From: an uncultured Collinsella sp.
Lineage (GTDB): Bacteria; Actinomycetota; Coriobacteriia; Coriobacteriales; Coriobacteriaceae
Direction of reading: 5' to 3'
Length of the DNA stretch: 64,000 nucleotides
Assembly (NCBI GenBank): GCA_902464495.1
Contig: CABQJK010000004.1
Coordinates: 1 to 64,000 of the forward strand
How positions within the stretch are numbered: position 1 is the first letter of the stretch; each line of letters opens with the position of its first letter. The position numbers and the translations under genes are program-made. Below are positions 1 through 8,813 of this stretch, piece by piece. The notes beneath the pieces were generated by a model. It was not told the DNA's origin and did not search any database. It saw nothing but the letters and a program-made list of their open reading frames with translations.

Positions 1-38
1 GCAGTCAGCTCCGCCTTGCGCTCTTTGGAAACAGTCAT
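1..38 (-). CDS. rpsO: 30S ribosomal protein S15, N-terminal fragment
   Basis: The first twelve codons of a minus-strand gene run off the left edge of the window and read MTVSKERKAELT. The SKERKAEL string is typical of the start of bacterial S15, a primary 16S rRNA binder of the small subunit. An AAAGGTG ribosome-binding site lies 5 bases before the ATG. The gene follows recO by 138 bases. Only the N-terminus is visible, so the call rests on that short match. Confidence 0.6.
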   Translation of the reverse strand, partial: MTVSKERKAELT

Positions 39-176
39 TGTTTCACCTTTCGTTTTGCGTCGCCCACGGGCGACTCGATTCGCCTCGGACTGGGAAGCCG
101 CCGGTGGAGCGAGCAACCAAGGTCGAGGTACCAACAGGTCGGTATGTTACCACAAGCAGACCGCCCATGCGCATCA

Positions 177-926
177 TCACCGACCCAACATGAATTCCAT
201 CGCACGGAGGCGCTGGTCGGTATGCGTCGCCGCCCACACATGCGAAAGCCCGAGCAAAAAAGCTGCTGTATGGGGGTCGATCCTCTCGGTCATAAGCACA
301 TCGAAGGTCATGGACATGAGGGCGCGCAGCCATGCGACCTCGCCGGTCGAAACCAGCTCGGCACCCGAAACGCTCGACGCACACGACCCGCACATGAGAC
401 CGCCCGCCTGGGGCGAAAAATACGACAGCATGGGGTCTCCGCATAGCACGCAGGCCGAAAAATCGGGTCGATAGCCAACATGCGACAGCAGCTTAAAGAC
501 ATATGCCGCCACAAGTAGATCCATATGCGCCGCGTCGAGCCCGCTGCCCACCAGGGCAAGCGCTCGCTGCGTGATGGCAAAGGTGAACGGGTCCTCGGCG
601 TCCTCGAATGAGCACACGCGCGCGACCTCGGCAATCGCGCTTGCGGCGCAGGTCGTCTCGTAATCGGGCGCGGCGCCAACCGGCGCTTCCAAAAGCTCGG
701 CCTGAGAAACAACGTCGAGCGAGCGTCCATGCGCGAGCAACATATCGACGGTACAGAACAGCTCGCAGCGCGCAGCCAGGCGTCCACCGGGTTTGCGCGC
801 GCCCTTTGCCACGGCACGAACCTGCCGACCCCGCTCGTCAAGCATCGTCAGGATCAGGTCCGTCTCTTTGAGCTTGGTCTTATCGAGGACGAGCACCTTC
901 GTGCGATATGTACGAGAACCTGCCAT
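177..926 (-). CDS. recO: DNA repair protein RecO
   Basis: RecO works with RecR to load RecA on SSB-coated single strands during gap repair and recombination. The 249-residue protein has the usual length. An OB-fold region covers about residues 5-80 (RTKVLVLDKTKLKETDLIL at its start), a helical middle follows, and a zinc-binding pair CVLC (Cys159, Cys162) and CGSC (Cys179, Cys182) sits in the C-terminal third, as in Gram-positive-type RecO. It begins 15 bases after the era stop codon and is probably co-transcribed with era, a common order. Confidence 0.93.
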   Translation of the reverse strand: MAGSRTYRTKVLVLDKTKLKETDLILTMLDERGRQVRAVAKGARKPGGRLAARCELFCTVDMLLAHGRSLDVVSQAELLEAPVGAAPDYETTCAASAIAEVARVCSFEDAEDPFTFAITQRALALVGSGLDAAHMDLLVAAYVFKLLSHVGYRPDFSACVLCGDPMLSYFSPQAGGLMCGSCASSVSGAELVSTGEVAWLRALMSMTFDVLMTERIDPHTAAFLLGLSHVWAATHTDQRLRAMEFMLGR

Positions 927-941
927 TCGCGCCGCGTGTCC

Positions 942-2012
942 CTAATCCTCGGCGTTATAGCCAAAGCGGCGAATCTGGGCCTCGTCGTCACGCCAGCCGG
1001 CCTTGACCTTCACGTCCAGCTCCAAAAAGACCTGGGTGCCAAAGATGCGCTCAAGGTCGCGACGGGCGTCGATGCCGATATGTTTGATCATCTCGCCGCC
1101 CTTGCCGATGATGATGCCCTTTTGGCCCTCGCGCTCGACGTAAATGGTGGCGTGCACGCGCAGCACCTTCTTGGTCTGCTCAAGCGCATCGCAAATCACG
1201 CCCACGGAGTGCGGGATCTCATCGCGGGTGCGGCGCAAAACCTTCTCGCGCACAAACTCGGCAACGAGCGTCTCATCGGAAGCGTCGGTACCCATGTCCT
1301 CGGGGAACCAACGCGGACCCTCGGGCAAAAAGTGCGCAACGGTCTCGATGAAGGCATCGACGTTAAAGTTCTTGACCGACGACGTCACGATCTCGTCGTC
1401 ATATTCCATAAGCTCGTGGGCGGCCTTAAGCTGCTCCATGACCTGTGCGGGGTCGGCTTCATCGGCCTTGGTGAGCACCAGGACCTTCTTGGAACGGGCA
1501 TTCTTGACACGCTCGGCAACCCAGGCGTCTCCCCTGCCAATCGGTTTAGTGGCATCAATCAAAAACGCGACAACATCGACATCGTTCAGCTCGAACAACG
1601 CACTCTTGTTGAGCTCGGATCCCAGACCGTCCTTGGGCTTATGAATACCCGGGGTATCGACAAAGACCAGCTGGTAGCCGGGACGGTTGACGACGGCGCG
1701 CATGCGACGGCGGGTCGTCTGTGCCACCGGCGAGGTGATGGCGACCTTTTTGCCATAGCAGGCATTAAGCAGCGTGGACTTGCCGGCGTTGGGGCGTCCG
1801 ACCAGGGCCACAAAGCCGCTGCGGAAACCGGGCTCCACGTCACCAAAGCCCGCGAGGCTGTCGCCCTCGTCGCACAGGGCGTCGAGCTCCTCATCGCTCA
1901 TGCCCTCAAACGGGTCGAACTCCTCGGCCTCGTCAAACGAATCGGCACCTTCAGCCTCGTCCAGGGACTCGTCGTCCAAAATCTCATCGGTAGGCTGCAT
2001 ATTGTCGGACAT
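942..2012 (-). CDS. era: GTPase Era with acidic N-terminal extension
   Basis: Era is a small-subunit assembly GTPase that binds the 3' end of 16S rRNA. Motifs in order are G1 GRPNAGKST (residues 72-80), G3 DTPG (119-122), G4 TKAD (181-184) and a C-terminal KH domain with GKGGEMIKHIG before the RRFGYNAED end. Era is normally about 300 residues; this one has 356 because roughly 60 very acidic residues, rich in Asp and Glu, precede the G domain. The start has an AAAGGGA site. It lies between dgkA and recO, the usual ybeY-dgk-era-recO order of Gram-positive bacteria. Confidence 0.96.
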   Translation of the reverse strand: MSDNMQPTDEILDDESLDEAEGADSFDEAEEFDPFEGMSDEELDALCDEGDSLAGFGDVEPGFRSGFVALVGRPNAGKSTLLNACYGKKVAITSPVAQTTRRRMRAVVNRPGYQLVFVDTPGIHKPKDGLGSELNKSALFELNDVDVVAFLIDATKPIGRGDAWVAERVKNARSKKVLVLTKADEADPAQVMEQLKAAHELMEYDDEIVTSSVKNFNVDAFIETVAHFLPEGPRWFPEDMGTDASDETLVAEFVREKVLRRTRDEIPHSVGVICDALEQTKKVLRVHATIYVEREGQKGIIIGKGGEMIKHIGIDARRDLERIFGTQVFLELDVKVKAGWRDDEAQIRRFGYNAED

Positions 2013-2024
2013 GGGAATCCCTTT

Positions 2025-2402
2025 CTAAATAAAGCCGAGCGCGTGGGCAAATACCAGCAAGCCCACAATCGCGGCGGTGATTGAAAGTACGTATACCGAG
2101 GCGGCGGCGATGTCCTTGGCGCGTTTTGCCAGCGGATGGAGCTCCTGGGTCGCCAGATCGACAATGGCCTCCATGGCGGTATTGCACAGCTCGCCGTGAA
2201 TCACCAGGCCGCAGCAGATGATAATCGTGGCCCACTCGGCAATGTCGAGCCCCACGATGCAGCCGGCAATGATGGTGCACACGCCCGCCACGAGCATAAC
2301 CTTAATGTTGCGCTCGGTCTTGACGGCGGTGACGAAGCCCTCCATGGCGTAGGAGAACGACTTTAAAAAGGACGGATGGTCCTTGTTCGATCCGGGAATC
2401 AT
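2025..2402 (-). CDS. dgkA: Diacylglycerol/undecaprenol kinase family protein
   Basis: This is a 125-residue integral membrane kinase of the DgkA family. In Gram-positive bacteria the family mostly phosphorylates undecaprenol, recycling the wall lipid carrier. The signature HGELCNTAMEAIVDL (about residues 69-83), the following HPLAKRAKDIAAA segment and three hydrophobic helices match the family. Which lipid is used cannot be read from the sequence; undecaprenol is the likelier substrate by lineage. The gene lies 9 bases after ybeY and 12 bases before era, in one transcription unit. Confidence 0.9.
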   Translation of the reverse strand: MIPGSNKDHPSFLKSFSYAMEGFVTAVKTERNIKVMLVAGVCTIIAGCIVGLDIAEWATIIICCGLVIHGELCNTAMEAIVDLATQELHPLAKRAKDIAAASVYVLSITAAIVGLLVFAHALGFI

Positions 2403-2411
2403 AAGCGGCTC

Positions 2412-2921
2412 CTAGTCGTGGGCATGATTGGTGATGGGGCCGACGTGAACGAGTTTGGGGTCCTCGCCGCGCTCGAGCGCCAGATCGCGCAGGATAGCGT
2501 CCTCGCGGGCCTCCATGACCTCGGCCTCGTCGTCCTCGATATGGTCATACCCCAGCAGGTGCAGCATGCCGTGTACGAGCATCAGGCGGCACTCGTCGGC
2601 AGGGCTATTGCCAAAGCCGGGGGCCTGACGGGCAATGACCTGCGGGGCCAAGATGATATCGCCGAGCTCGAGCGTCTCGTCGGCGGGAATATCCTCGTCA
2701 AAGGCCGAGTCGCATTCAAACGAGAGCACATCGGTGGTGCGGTCGATGCCACGCCACTCGTGGTTGAGCTCGTGCATCTCGTCCTCGTCGACATACGAAA
2801 GGGAAATCTCGACTTCACGTTCAACGCCCTCGGCGGCAAGCACAACCTCGCAGATGTGCTCCACTTCCTGCGCGTCGAGCAGCGTATCGAGCTCGGCATC
2901 GTTGCTGATCAATACACTCAA
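2412..2921 (-). CDS. ybeY: Endoribonuclease YbeY
   Basis: YbeY is a zinc-dependent RNase that takes part in 16S rRNA 3'-end maturation and ribosome quality control. The metal-binding motif HGMLHLLGYDH gives His117, His121 and His127 of a 169-residue protein. The start codon is TTG with a GGAG site 5 bases upstream. It overlaps the phoH stop by 3 bases, which implies translational coupling. The phoH-ybeY-dgk-era order is widely conserved. Confidence 0.95.
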   Translation of the reverse strand: MSVLISNDAELDTLLDAQEVEHICEVVLAAEGVEREVEISLSYVDEDEMHELNHEWRGIDRTTDVLSFECDSAFDEDIPADETLELGDIILAPQVIARQAPGFGNSPADECRLMLVHGMLHLLGYDHIEDDEAEVMEAREDAILRDLALERGEDPKLVHVGPITNHAHD

Positions 2922-3904
2922 CGGGACTCCTTTCGGTCGCGCGAGCGCTGCTCACGCACGTCATCATAAGCATCGTATGCCTCGACGATACGACCCACCA
3001 GGGCATGGCGCACCACATCGGCGCGCTCCAGGTGTGCAAACGCCACATCGTCGACACGGCCCAAAATCTGCTCGACATCCGCCAAGCCACCACGACGACC
3101 CACCAGGTCGCGCTGGCTAAGGTCGCCGGTAATCACGAACTTGGAGTTGAATCCAAGGCGTGTCAGGAACATCTTCATCTGCTCGGGCGTGGTATTTTGC
3201 GCCTCGTCGAGCACCACGAAAGCATCGCTCAGCGTACGACCGCGCATATAGGCAAGCGGGGCAATCTCGATCACGCCGCGCTCCATAAGCTCATCGGTGC
3301 GCTCGCGATCCATCATGTCAAAAAGGGCGTCGTAGAGCGGACGCATGTACGGATCGATCTTTTCCTCGAGGGTGCCAGGCAAAAAGCCCAGGTTCTCCCC
3401 TGCTTCGACAACCGGACGCGTCAAGATCAAACGGCCCACCTCATGGCGCTTGAGCGCGGCAACGGCGAGCGCCATGGCCAGATAGGTCTTACCGGTACCG
3501 GCAGGACCCAAGCCAAAGGTGATGGTATGCGAGCGAATGGCATCCACATAGCGCTTTTGCCCAAGCGTCTTGGGACGAATGACACGACCGCGGTATGAAA
3601 GCAGCACGTCATCGCGAAGCGATGTGGCCTCATGCTCGCCGTCGCGCAAGACGGCCAGGCAACGCGAGACGTCGTCGGCAGACAGGGTACGACCGGCCGC
3701 CGCCTCGCGAAAAGCGTGTTCAAAAAAACGCGCCACGAGTTCGACCTCATCCGGGTCACCGCTCACGGAGATGCTATCGCCACGGGCGACCACGTGAGCG
3801 CGAACCAAGCTCTCGAGCGCACGAAGGACGCCGTCGCCGGCGCCCAAAACACGCGAGGGATCAACTCCCTCGGGAACGGTAAGTCTAATCTTCGAGGCTT
3901 CCAT
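2918..3904 (-). CDS. phoH: PhoH family ATPase
   Basis: This is a cytoplasmic P-loop ATPase of the PhoH/YbeZ family, usually found beside ybeY and thought to act in RNA metabolism. The Walker A motif GPAGTGKT lies around residue 133 of 328 and VLDEAQN is the Walker B. The N-terminal 90 residues resemble the KH-like part of this family. I chose the ATG at 3904 with GGGAGGT just upstream; in-frame starts further upstream lie inside mtaB and lack a site. The gene overlaps the end of mtaB by 20 bases, an operon arrangement. Confidence 0.92.
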   Translation of the reverse strand: MEASKIRLTVPEGVDPSRVLGAGDGVLRALESLVRAHVVARGDSISVSGDPDEVELVARFFEHAFREAAAGRTLSADDVSRCLAVLRDGEHEATSLRDDVLLSYRGRVIRPKTLGQKRYVDAIRSHTITFGLGPAGTGKTYLAMALAVAALKRHEVGRLILTRPVVEAGENLGFLPGTLEEKIDPYMRPLYDALFDMMDRERTDELMERGVIEIAPLAYMRGRTLSDAFVVLDEAQNTTPEQMKMFLTRLGFNSKFVITGDLSQRDLVGRRGGLADVEQILGRVDDVAFAHLERADVVRHALVGRIVEAYDAYDDVREQRSRDRKESR

Positions 3905-5177
3905 GGACCTCCCTGCGCGCATGGACCAAGCCGGAATCATCGACTCCGATGATAGCAACATCGAGCAGGCACGGGGCTGTAAGTCCACAGGTATCGTCAA
4001 GACGGGCATGATGGAACGAACCGAGCGTTAAATTGTCACCGTACTCAAGCACGGCACGCTCGACAGTGCCCACGCGACGACGAGCATCGGCAATAGCGAG
4101 CTCCTGCGCCGTGTCTCGCATACGACGGCTGCGCTCGGCCATAACCTCGGGCGGCACCTGGTCGGGCATGTCGGCAGCAAGGGTACCGGGACGCTTGCTA
4201 TAGCGGAACACGTGCATACGCGAGAAACCCACACGGCGGCACAGCGCCAGCGACTCCTCGAACTCCTCGTCCGTCTCACCAGGAAAACCGACGATGACAT
4301 CGCACGAAAGAGACGCCTGGGGCAAGTTGGCGCGAATCATACGCACCGTGTCCTCAAAGGCCTCCGCACTATAGGGACGACCCATGCGATGCAGGGTCGC
4401 CGTACAGCCGGACTGCACGGGCAGGTGCAAAAACGGGGCGATACGCTGCGGATAGCGCGCCATAACCTTAAGCAGGCGCTCAGAGATATCCATGGGCTCG
4501 ACCGAGGAAATGCGCACATGCGCAATAGTCGTGCGCTCCATGATGGCCTCGAGCAGCTCATCGATTTCGACATGCTCGTCGGTCGCGCTCTTGCCATCGT
4601 AGGCACCCAGGTTCACACCGGTCAGCACCACCTCGGGCACGCCGGCCTCCTGGGCCTCGCGAACTTGCTCAAGCACGGACTCGACAGGCACGGAGCGCTC
4701 GGGGCCGCGCGCCTTCCACACAATGCAATAGGTGCAGCGATGGTTGCAGCCGTCCTGGATCTTCACGCCCAGGCGAGAGCGACCGAGCGCATCGACCACC
4801 TCGCCATCGCTGCAGGCGGGAACGCTATCGGACTCAACGCCCAGCACCTCGCAGACACGTTCGGCGACATCGATCTTGGACGGCTCGGCGATCACGCGAT
4901 CCGAAAGCTCCAACAGCTCCTCGGGATGCAAATTGACCACGCAACCGGTCACGAGCACATAGGGCTCATTTGGATGGGCCAGCGCATGACGGACGGCCTT
5001 ACGGGTCTTGGCCTCGGCCTCGCCCGTAACGGCACAGGTGTTAATGACGATCAAATCGGCATCCTGGGGCTCCACCATAGCAAAGCCCAAGCGCATAAGA
5101 TCAGCAGTGATACGGTCAGACTCAACCCGATTGACACGGCAGCCGAGGTTGACGACGGAAATATGGGGTGCGAGCAC
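3885..5177 (-). CDS. mtaB: tRNA t6A37 methylthiotransferase MtaB
   Basis: MtaB is a radical SAM enzyme that adds a methylthio group to N6-threonylcarbamoyladenosine at tRNA position 37. The UPF0004 domain holds three cluster cysteines (Cys13, Cys48, Cys79), and the radical SAM motif CNHRCTYC gives Cys144, Cys148 and Cys151. A TRAM-like end completes 430 residues. The N-terminus NLGCRVNRVESD fits MtaB better than MiaB or RimO, which normally have NxxGCxxNxxDSE. The start is GTG with an AAGGAG site, 9 bases after dnaJ. Confidence 0.93.
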   Translation of the reverse strand: MLAPHISVVNLGCRVNRVESDRITADLMRLGFAMVEPQDADLIVINTCAVTGEAEAKTRKAVRHALAHPNEPYVLVTGCVVNLHPEELLELSDRVIAEPSKIDVAERVCEVLGVESDSVPACSDGEVVDALGRSRLGVKIQDGCNHRCTYCIVWKARGPERSVPVESVLEQVREAQEAGVPEVVLTGVNLGAYDGKSATDEHVEIDELLEAIMERTTIAHVRISSVEPMDISERLLKVMARYPQRIAPFLHLPVQSGCTATLHRMGRPYSAEAFEDTVRMIRANLPQASLSCDVIVGFPGETDEEFEESLALCRRVGFSRMHVFRYSKRPGTLAADMPDQVPPEVMAERSRRMRDTAQELAIADARRRVGTVERAVLEYGDNLTLGSFHHARLDDTCGLTAPCLLDVAIIGVDDSGLVHARREVHGSLED

Positions 5178-5186
5178 GCGGGCTCC

Positions 5187-6335
5187 TTAATCGAGGATAT
5201 CGTCGAGGGCACTCTTGATACGGTCGGTCACCGACTTCTTACCGGAAGCGACGTCATCGCCCATCTCGTCGGCAAAAGCACGGAGCAGCTCGCGTTGCTT
5301 ATTGGAAAGATTGGTGGGAACGACCACGCGCAGTTGCACGATCAGGCGGCCACGCGAACCGCCACCGCCAATGCGCGGCATGCCGTAATTATTGACGCTC
5401 ACGGTGTCGCCGTACTGGGCGCCGGCGGGAACCGTCACCTTAACGACCTCGTCGGGAATAATGCCCTCGACCTCGATCTCGCAGCCGAGCGCAGCCTGCG
5501 CAATCGAGATATCGCTCACCAGGTACAGGTCGTCACCGTTGCGCTTAAAGCGCTCATGGTCGGCAACGCGCACGTTGACAATCAGGTCGCCCGAAGGCTC
5601 GCCGCGAAGGCCGGCCTCGCCAAAGCCGCTCACACGCAGCTGGCGACCGGTCGAAACGCCGGCGGGAATATCGATGTCGATCTTTTCGTGCGAAGGCGTG
5701 CGGCCCTGACCGTCGCAGGTCTCGCAGGGATGGTCGATAACCGTGCCCTCGCCATGGCAGTCGGGGCAAGGCGAGGAAGACTGAACCTGGCCCAAAAACG
5801 ATCGCTGAACCGTCGTGACGTAGCCCGTACCGTGGCAGCGACTGCACTGCTTTTCCTGTGCACCCTCGGCCCTACCGGTACCGTTGCAGTCCTCGCAGGG
5901 AGCAAGGCGATCATAGCTGATCGTCTTTTTGCAACCGAGCGCCGCCTCCTCGAGCGTCACCGAAAGGGAGATGGCCATGTCACGTCCGCGACGACGCTCA
6001 CGACGGCTGCGGGCGCCACCACCGGCGCCACCGCCAAAGAACGACGAGAACAGGTCGTCCATGCCCATGCCACCAAAGATATCGTTGATGTCGACATAGC
6101 CCGAACCACCAGGACCGTCGGCAGTGCCGTAACGGTCGTAGTTAGCACGCTTCTGCTCATCGGAAAGAACGGAATAGGCCTCGTTGAGCTCCTTGAACTT
6201 GGCCTCGGCCTCGGGATCGTCCGAAACATCCGGATGTACGGTACGGGCCTTCTTTAAAAACGCACGCTTAATCGTCCGCGCGTCGGCATCCCTGTCGACG
6301 CCAAGCACCTCGTAGTAATCCCTATTTTCCGACAC
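5187..6335 (-). CDS. dnaJ: Chaperone protein DnaJ
   Basis: This is a type I Hsp40 co-chaperone of DnaK. The J domain begins NRDYYEVLGV with HPD near residues 34-36. A Gly/Phe region (FGGMGMDDLFSSFFGGG) follows, then four zinc-finger repeats (CEDCNGTG, CSRCHGTG, CPDCHGEG, CETCDGQG) and two full client-binding domains. The start is a GTG at 6335, 7 bases after GGAAGGA; earlier in-frame starts lack a site and would add residues foreign to DnaJ. The length of 382 is normal. Immediately upstream is a second DnaJ-like gene with a different C-terminus. Confidence 0.95.
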   Translation of the reverse strand: MSENRDYYEVLGVDRDADARTIKRAFLKKARTVHPDVSDDPEAEAKFKELNEAYSVLSDEQKRANYDRYGTADGPGGSGYVDINDIFGGMGMDDLFSSFFGGGAGGGARSRRERRRGRDMAISLSVTLEEAALGCKKTISYDRLAPCEDCNGTGRAEGAQEKQCSRCHGTGYVTTVQRSFLGQVQSSSPCPDCHGEGTVIDHPCETCDGQGRTPSHEKIDIDIPAGVSTGRQLRVSGFGEAGLRGEPSGDLIVNVRVADHERFKRNGDDLYLVSDISIAQAALGCEIEVEGIIPDEVVKVTVPAGAQYGDTVSVNNYGMPRIGGGGSRGRLIVQLRVVVPTNLSNKQRELLRAFADEMGDDVASGKKSVTDRIKSALDDILD

Positions 6336-6416
6336 GACCGAATCCTTCCGACTTTCATTATTGTCACAGTGCGTCCTATACCCAAGCTGGGCCGACCGCA
6401 AACAAAGGGTTTGATG

Positions 6417-7520
6417 TTATTGCATTTGATACGGCGAAAGCATGGCCCGTTGCGAGCAGCTCGCGAACCAAACCGACACGAGCGCGAACATGAAGCCGTT
6501 GGCAAAACCGTTGGCAAACTGCATCGCACCGCGCTTCCACCACAGCAGGCTGCGATGAAGCACACCGTCCGAAAGCACCATGAACAGGCCCATGGTAAAC
6601 GGAATAAAGCACATCACGGCAAAGGCCGAGAACACTCCCGAGATGGCCGACAGCACCAAAAACGGCGCCACAATGCCCATCAGGTAAAAGCCAGTACGAG
6701 CTTTGCCTTCCAAGCGCTCGGCCTCAACATGGGCGCGGCCGACCAGGTCGCCGCCCGCGGCACCGTTAGTGCCAGCATGACCCATGCCGCTAATGCGGAC
6801 CTCGTCGCCATCGTGCGTGCCGGCAGGAAACTCAATCGTCTGCTCGGAGGTCACACGGGTTCGCCCGCTGCCACCGCAATCGGGGCAGGGGTCGGCCACG
6901 ACCTTACCGGAACCGCCGCACTCGGGGCAGACCGACTGGAACGTGCCCGCACCAAACAGGAAGGACAGGTCGACGTCGATGTGGCCGCGGCCACCGCAGC
7001 TCGGGCAGGTATGGGCATGCTCAGACGAAACGGAGCCCGAGCCGCCGCAGTTGCTACAGGTATCGAAGCGCGTGTAGCGGACGGTCTTGCGGGCACCGCC
7101 CTTGGCCTCCTTGGCGTCGAGTTTGATATCGACGACCACGTTGGCGCCGTTCTCGGGATTGTAGGCAGCCTGGCCGCGACGCTGCTGGCCCCAGGCGCCA
7201 CCAAAGGGAAAGCCGCCCTCAAAGGGATTGCCATAGCCCGTGCTGCCGGCGTAGCCGCCACCATAGGGCGAAGCCGTAGGAGCACCGGCAAAGGGATTGC
7301 CAGAACGCATGGCGTCGTAGCGCGCACGTTTTTGCTCATCCGAAAGCACGGCGTAGGCCTCGGAAACCTCTTTAAACTTTTCCTCGGCATCCGGCTCTTT
7401 ATTGACGTCCGGATGGAGCTTACGGGCCTTTTGCTGGAAGGCCTTTTGAATATCACGCGAGGTGGCGTCCTTGGAGACACCCAGAATCTCGTAGTAATCT
7501 TTTTCGTTCATCGTCGCCAT
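6417..7520 (-). CDS. DnaJ-like protein with C-terminal membrane domain
   Basis: This 367-residue protein starts like DnaJ: a J domain with HPD at about residues 36-38, a Gly/Phe linker (GNPFAGAP to AWGQQ), the first client-binding segment and four complete CxxCxGxG zinc repeats (CSNCGGSG, CPSCGGRG, CPECGGSG, CPDCGGSG; residues 155-222). After GHAGTNGAAGGDL the usual second client-binding and dimerization parts are missing. Instead come hydrophobic stretches at about residues 278-297, 300-318 and 336-356 that look like three membrane helices. I chose the ATG at 7520 with AGGAGG 9 bases upstream. It probably recruits DnaK to the membrane; that role is inference. Confidence 0.88.
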   Translation of the reverse strand: MATMNEKDYYEILGVSKDATSRDIQKAFQQKARKLHPDVNKEPDAEEKFKEVSEAYAVLSDEQKRARYDAMRSGNPFAGAPTASPYGGGYAGSTGYGNPFEGGFPFGGAWGQQRRGQAAYNPENGANVVVDIKLDAKEAKGGARKTVRYTRFDTCSNCGGSGSVSSEHAHTCPSCGGRGHIDVDLSFLFGAGTFQSVCPECGGSGKVVADPCPDCGGSGRTRVTSEQTIEFPAGTHDGDEVRISGMGHAGTNGAAGGDLVGRAHVEAERLEGKARTGFYLMGIVAPFLVLSAISGVFSAFAVMCFIPFTMGLFMVLSDGVLHRSLLWWKRGAMQFANGFANGFMFALVSVWFASCSQRAMLSPYQMQ

Positions 7521-7578
7521 GCGCGGCAACCTCCTGCTCACAGCAGCGTATATATTCCGGTAATTCTACCCGAGCGGC

Positions 7579-8811
7579 CTAAGCTAGATCCCAAAACAGC
7601 TCGAACAGAACATTTCCATCGAGCCAGCCCAGATGGGTCGGCGCCAGACGAGCTCGAACATGGCCCGCGATGACATCTGCCGAGGTGAAGGGTCCCTCAT
7701 GAATCCCGAGCGTCTCGGGCACCCAAGTGGCAAGACCCAATTCGAGCGCGCGATCGCAGGCAGCTGCCAGCTCGCCCGTTGGGATGACGCAAGCTGCACG
7801 AGCCAACAGGTCGGACGCAACACCGCGCGTCATGCGACAAGCGAGCATCAAGTCTTCGGCGACAGCCTCACGCTGCGACAGATATTCGGCCTCGAACGCC
7901 GTCGCGTCATCGTCACGTTGCACCAGGCGCACGCGGTACGCATCGCCCCGAGAAGACACGCCGGGGAACAAGCCTGCAAGACGGTCGAAATCCTCGTCGT
8001 CGAGCATGCCCGCGGCAGAACGACCCAGGCCCAGGTAGCCCCGTCCGGTCCAGTAGGCAATGTTATGGGCGCACTCATGGCCATCGAACGCGTAGCTTGC
8101 CACCTCATACGGATGATAGCCGGCCGCACCCAGGCGCTCACGCGCCGCGTCCATGCACGAAGCCTGAAAATCCTCGTCGGGCTCGAGCGACTCGTCACGG
8201 CACGCCATGCGATAGAGTGGCGTGCCCTCCTCGAGCGTGAGCGGGTAGACCGACACATGATGAGGCGCCGCCGCCAACACGACATCGAGCGTGCTCCGCC
8301 AGCTTGCGGCCGTCTGCCCGGGAAGGCCGCACATCAGGTCGCACGACACATCGAGGCCAGCATCCTTCACCGTCGCGATAGCCGCAAGTGCCCGATTAGC
8401 ATCGTGAATGCGGCCAATAGCGGCCAGCTCGGTATTGTCGAGGGTTTGCACGCCCAGAGAGATGCGCGTGACACCCGCCTCGGCAAGCGCGGTGGCGAGC
8501 TCAGCGGTCAGGGACTCAGGATTGGCTTCGCAAGTAAATTCAACGGGCTTGCACCACATGGAGATACGACGGGCAAGTTTCACCAGGCGCTCCCCAGCCA
8601 GTGAGGGCGTGCCGCCGCCAATATAGACCGTGCGGACCTGCGCAAGCGCCCCGGCGTCGCCAAAGGAATCGAGGCGCGCATACAACTGCTCAAAATAGGA
8701 ATCAAGCGCGGCATCCAAATCACACGCAGCAAAGCTGCGCGAGTCAAAGTCGCAGTACCGGCACTTTTGAGCGCAAAACGGCACGTGCACGTACAGCGCG
8801 GTAACGGCCAC
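7579..8811 (-). CDS. hemW: Radical SAM protein HemW
   Basis: This protein of 410 residues is related to coproporphyrinogen III oxidase HemN, but HemW proteins bind and transfer heme rather than oxidize the porphyrin. The radical SAM motif CAQKCRYC gives Cys13, Cys17 and Cys20, followed by TVYIGGGTPS and a HemN C-terminal domain. The start is GTG with GGAGG 7 bases before it, inside the end of dusB. The lepA-hemW-heat shock gene order is common in Gram-positive bacteria. No heme biosynthesis gene is nearby, which favours HemW over HemN. Confidence 0.9.
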   Translation of the reverse strand: MAVTALYVHVPFCAQKCRYCDFDSRSFAACDLDAALDSYFEQLYARLDSFGDAGALAQVRTVYIGGGTPSLAGERLVKLARRISMWCKPVEFTCEANPESLTAELATALAEAGVTRISLGVQTLDNTELAAIGRIHDANRALAAIATVKDAGLDVSCDLMCGLPGQTAASWRSTLDVVLAAAPHHVSVYPLTLEEGTPLYRMACRDESLEPDEDFQASCMDAARERLGAAGYHPYEVASYAFDGHECAHNIAYWTGRGYLGLGRSAAGMLDDEDFDRLAGLFPGVSSRGDAYRVRLVQRDDDATAFEAEYLSQREAVAEDLMLACRMTRGVASDLLARAACVIPTGELAAACDRALELGLATWVPETLGIHEGPFTSADVIAGHVRARLAPTHLGWLDGNVLFELFWDLA

Positions 8812-8813
8812 CG

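Noticed and set aside
59..74. GTCGCCC/GGGCGAC inverted repeat in the recO-rpsO gap
   Set aside because: The loop is only two bases and neither strand has a T-run, so it is not a convincing terminator.
4212..6257. 681-codon plus-strand frame opposite mtaB and dnaJ
   Set aside because: It runs across two well-supported genes on the other strand and has no recognisable motif.
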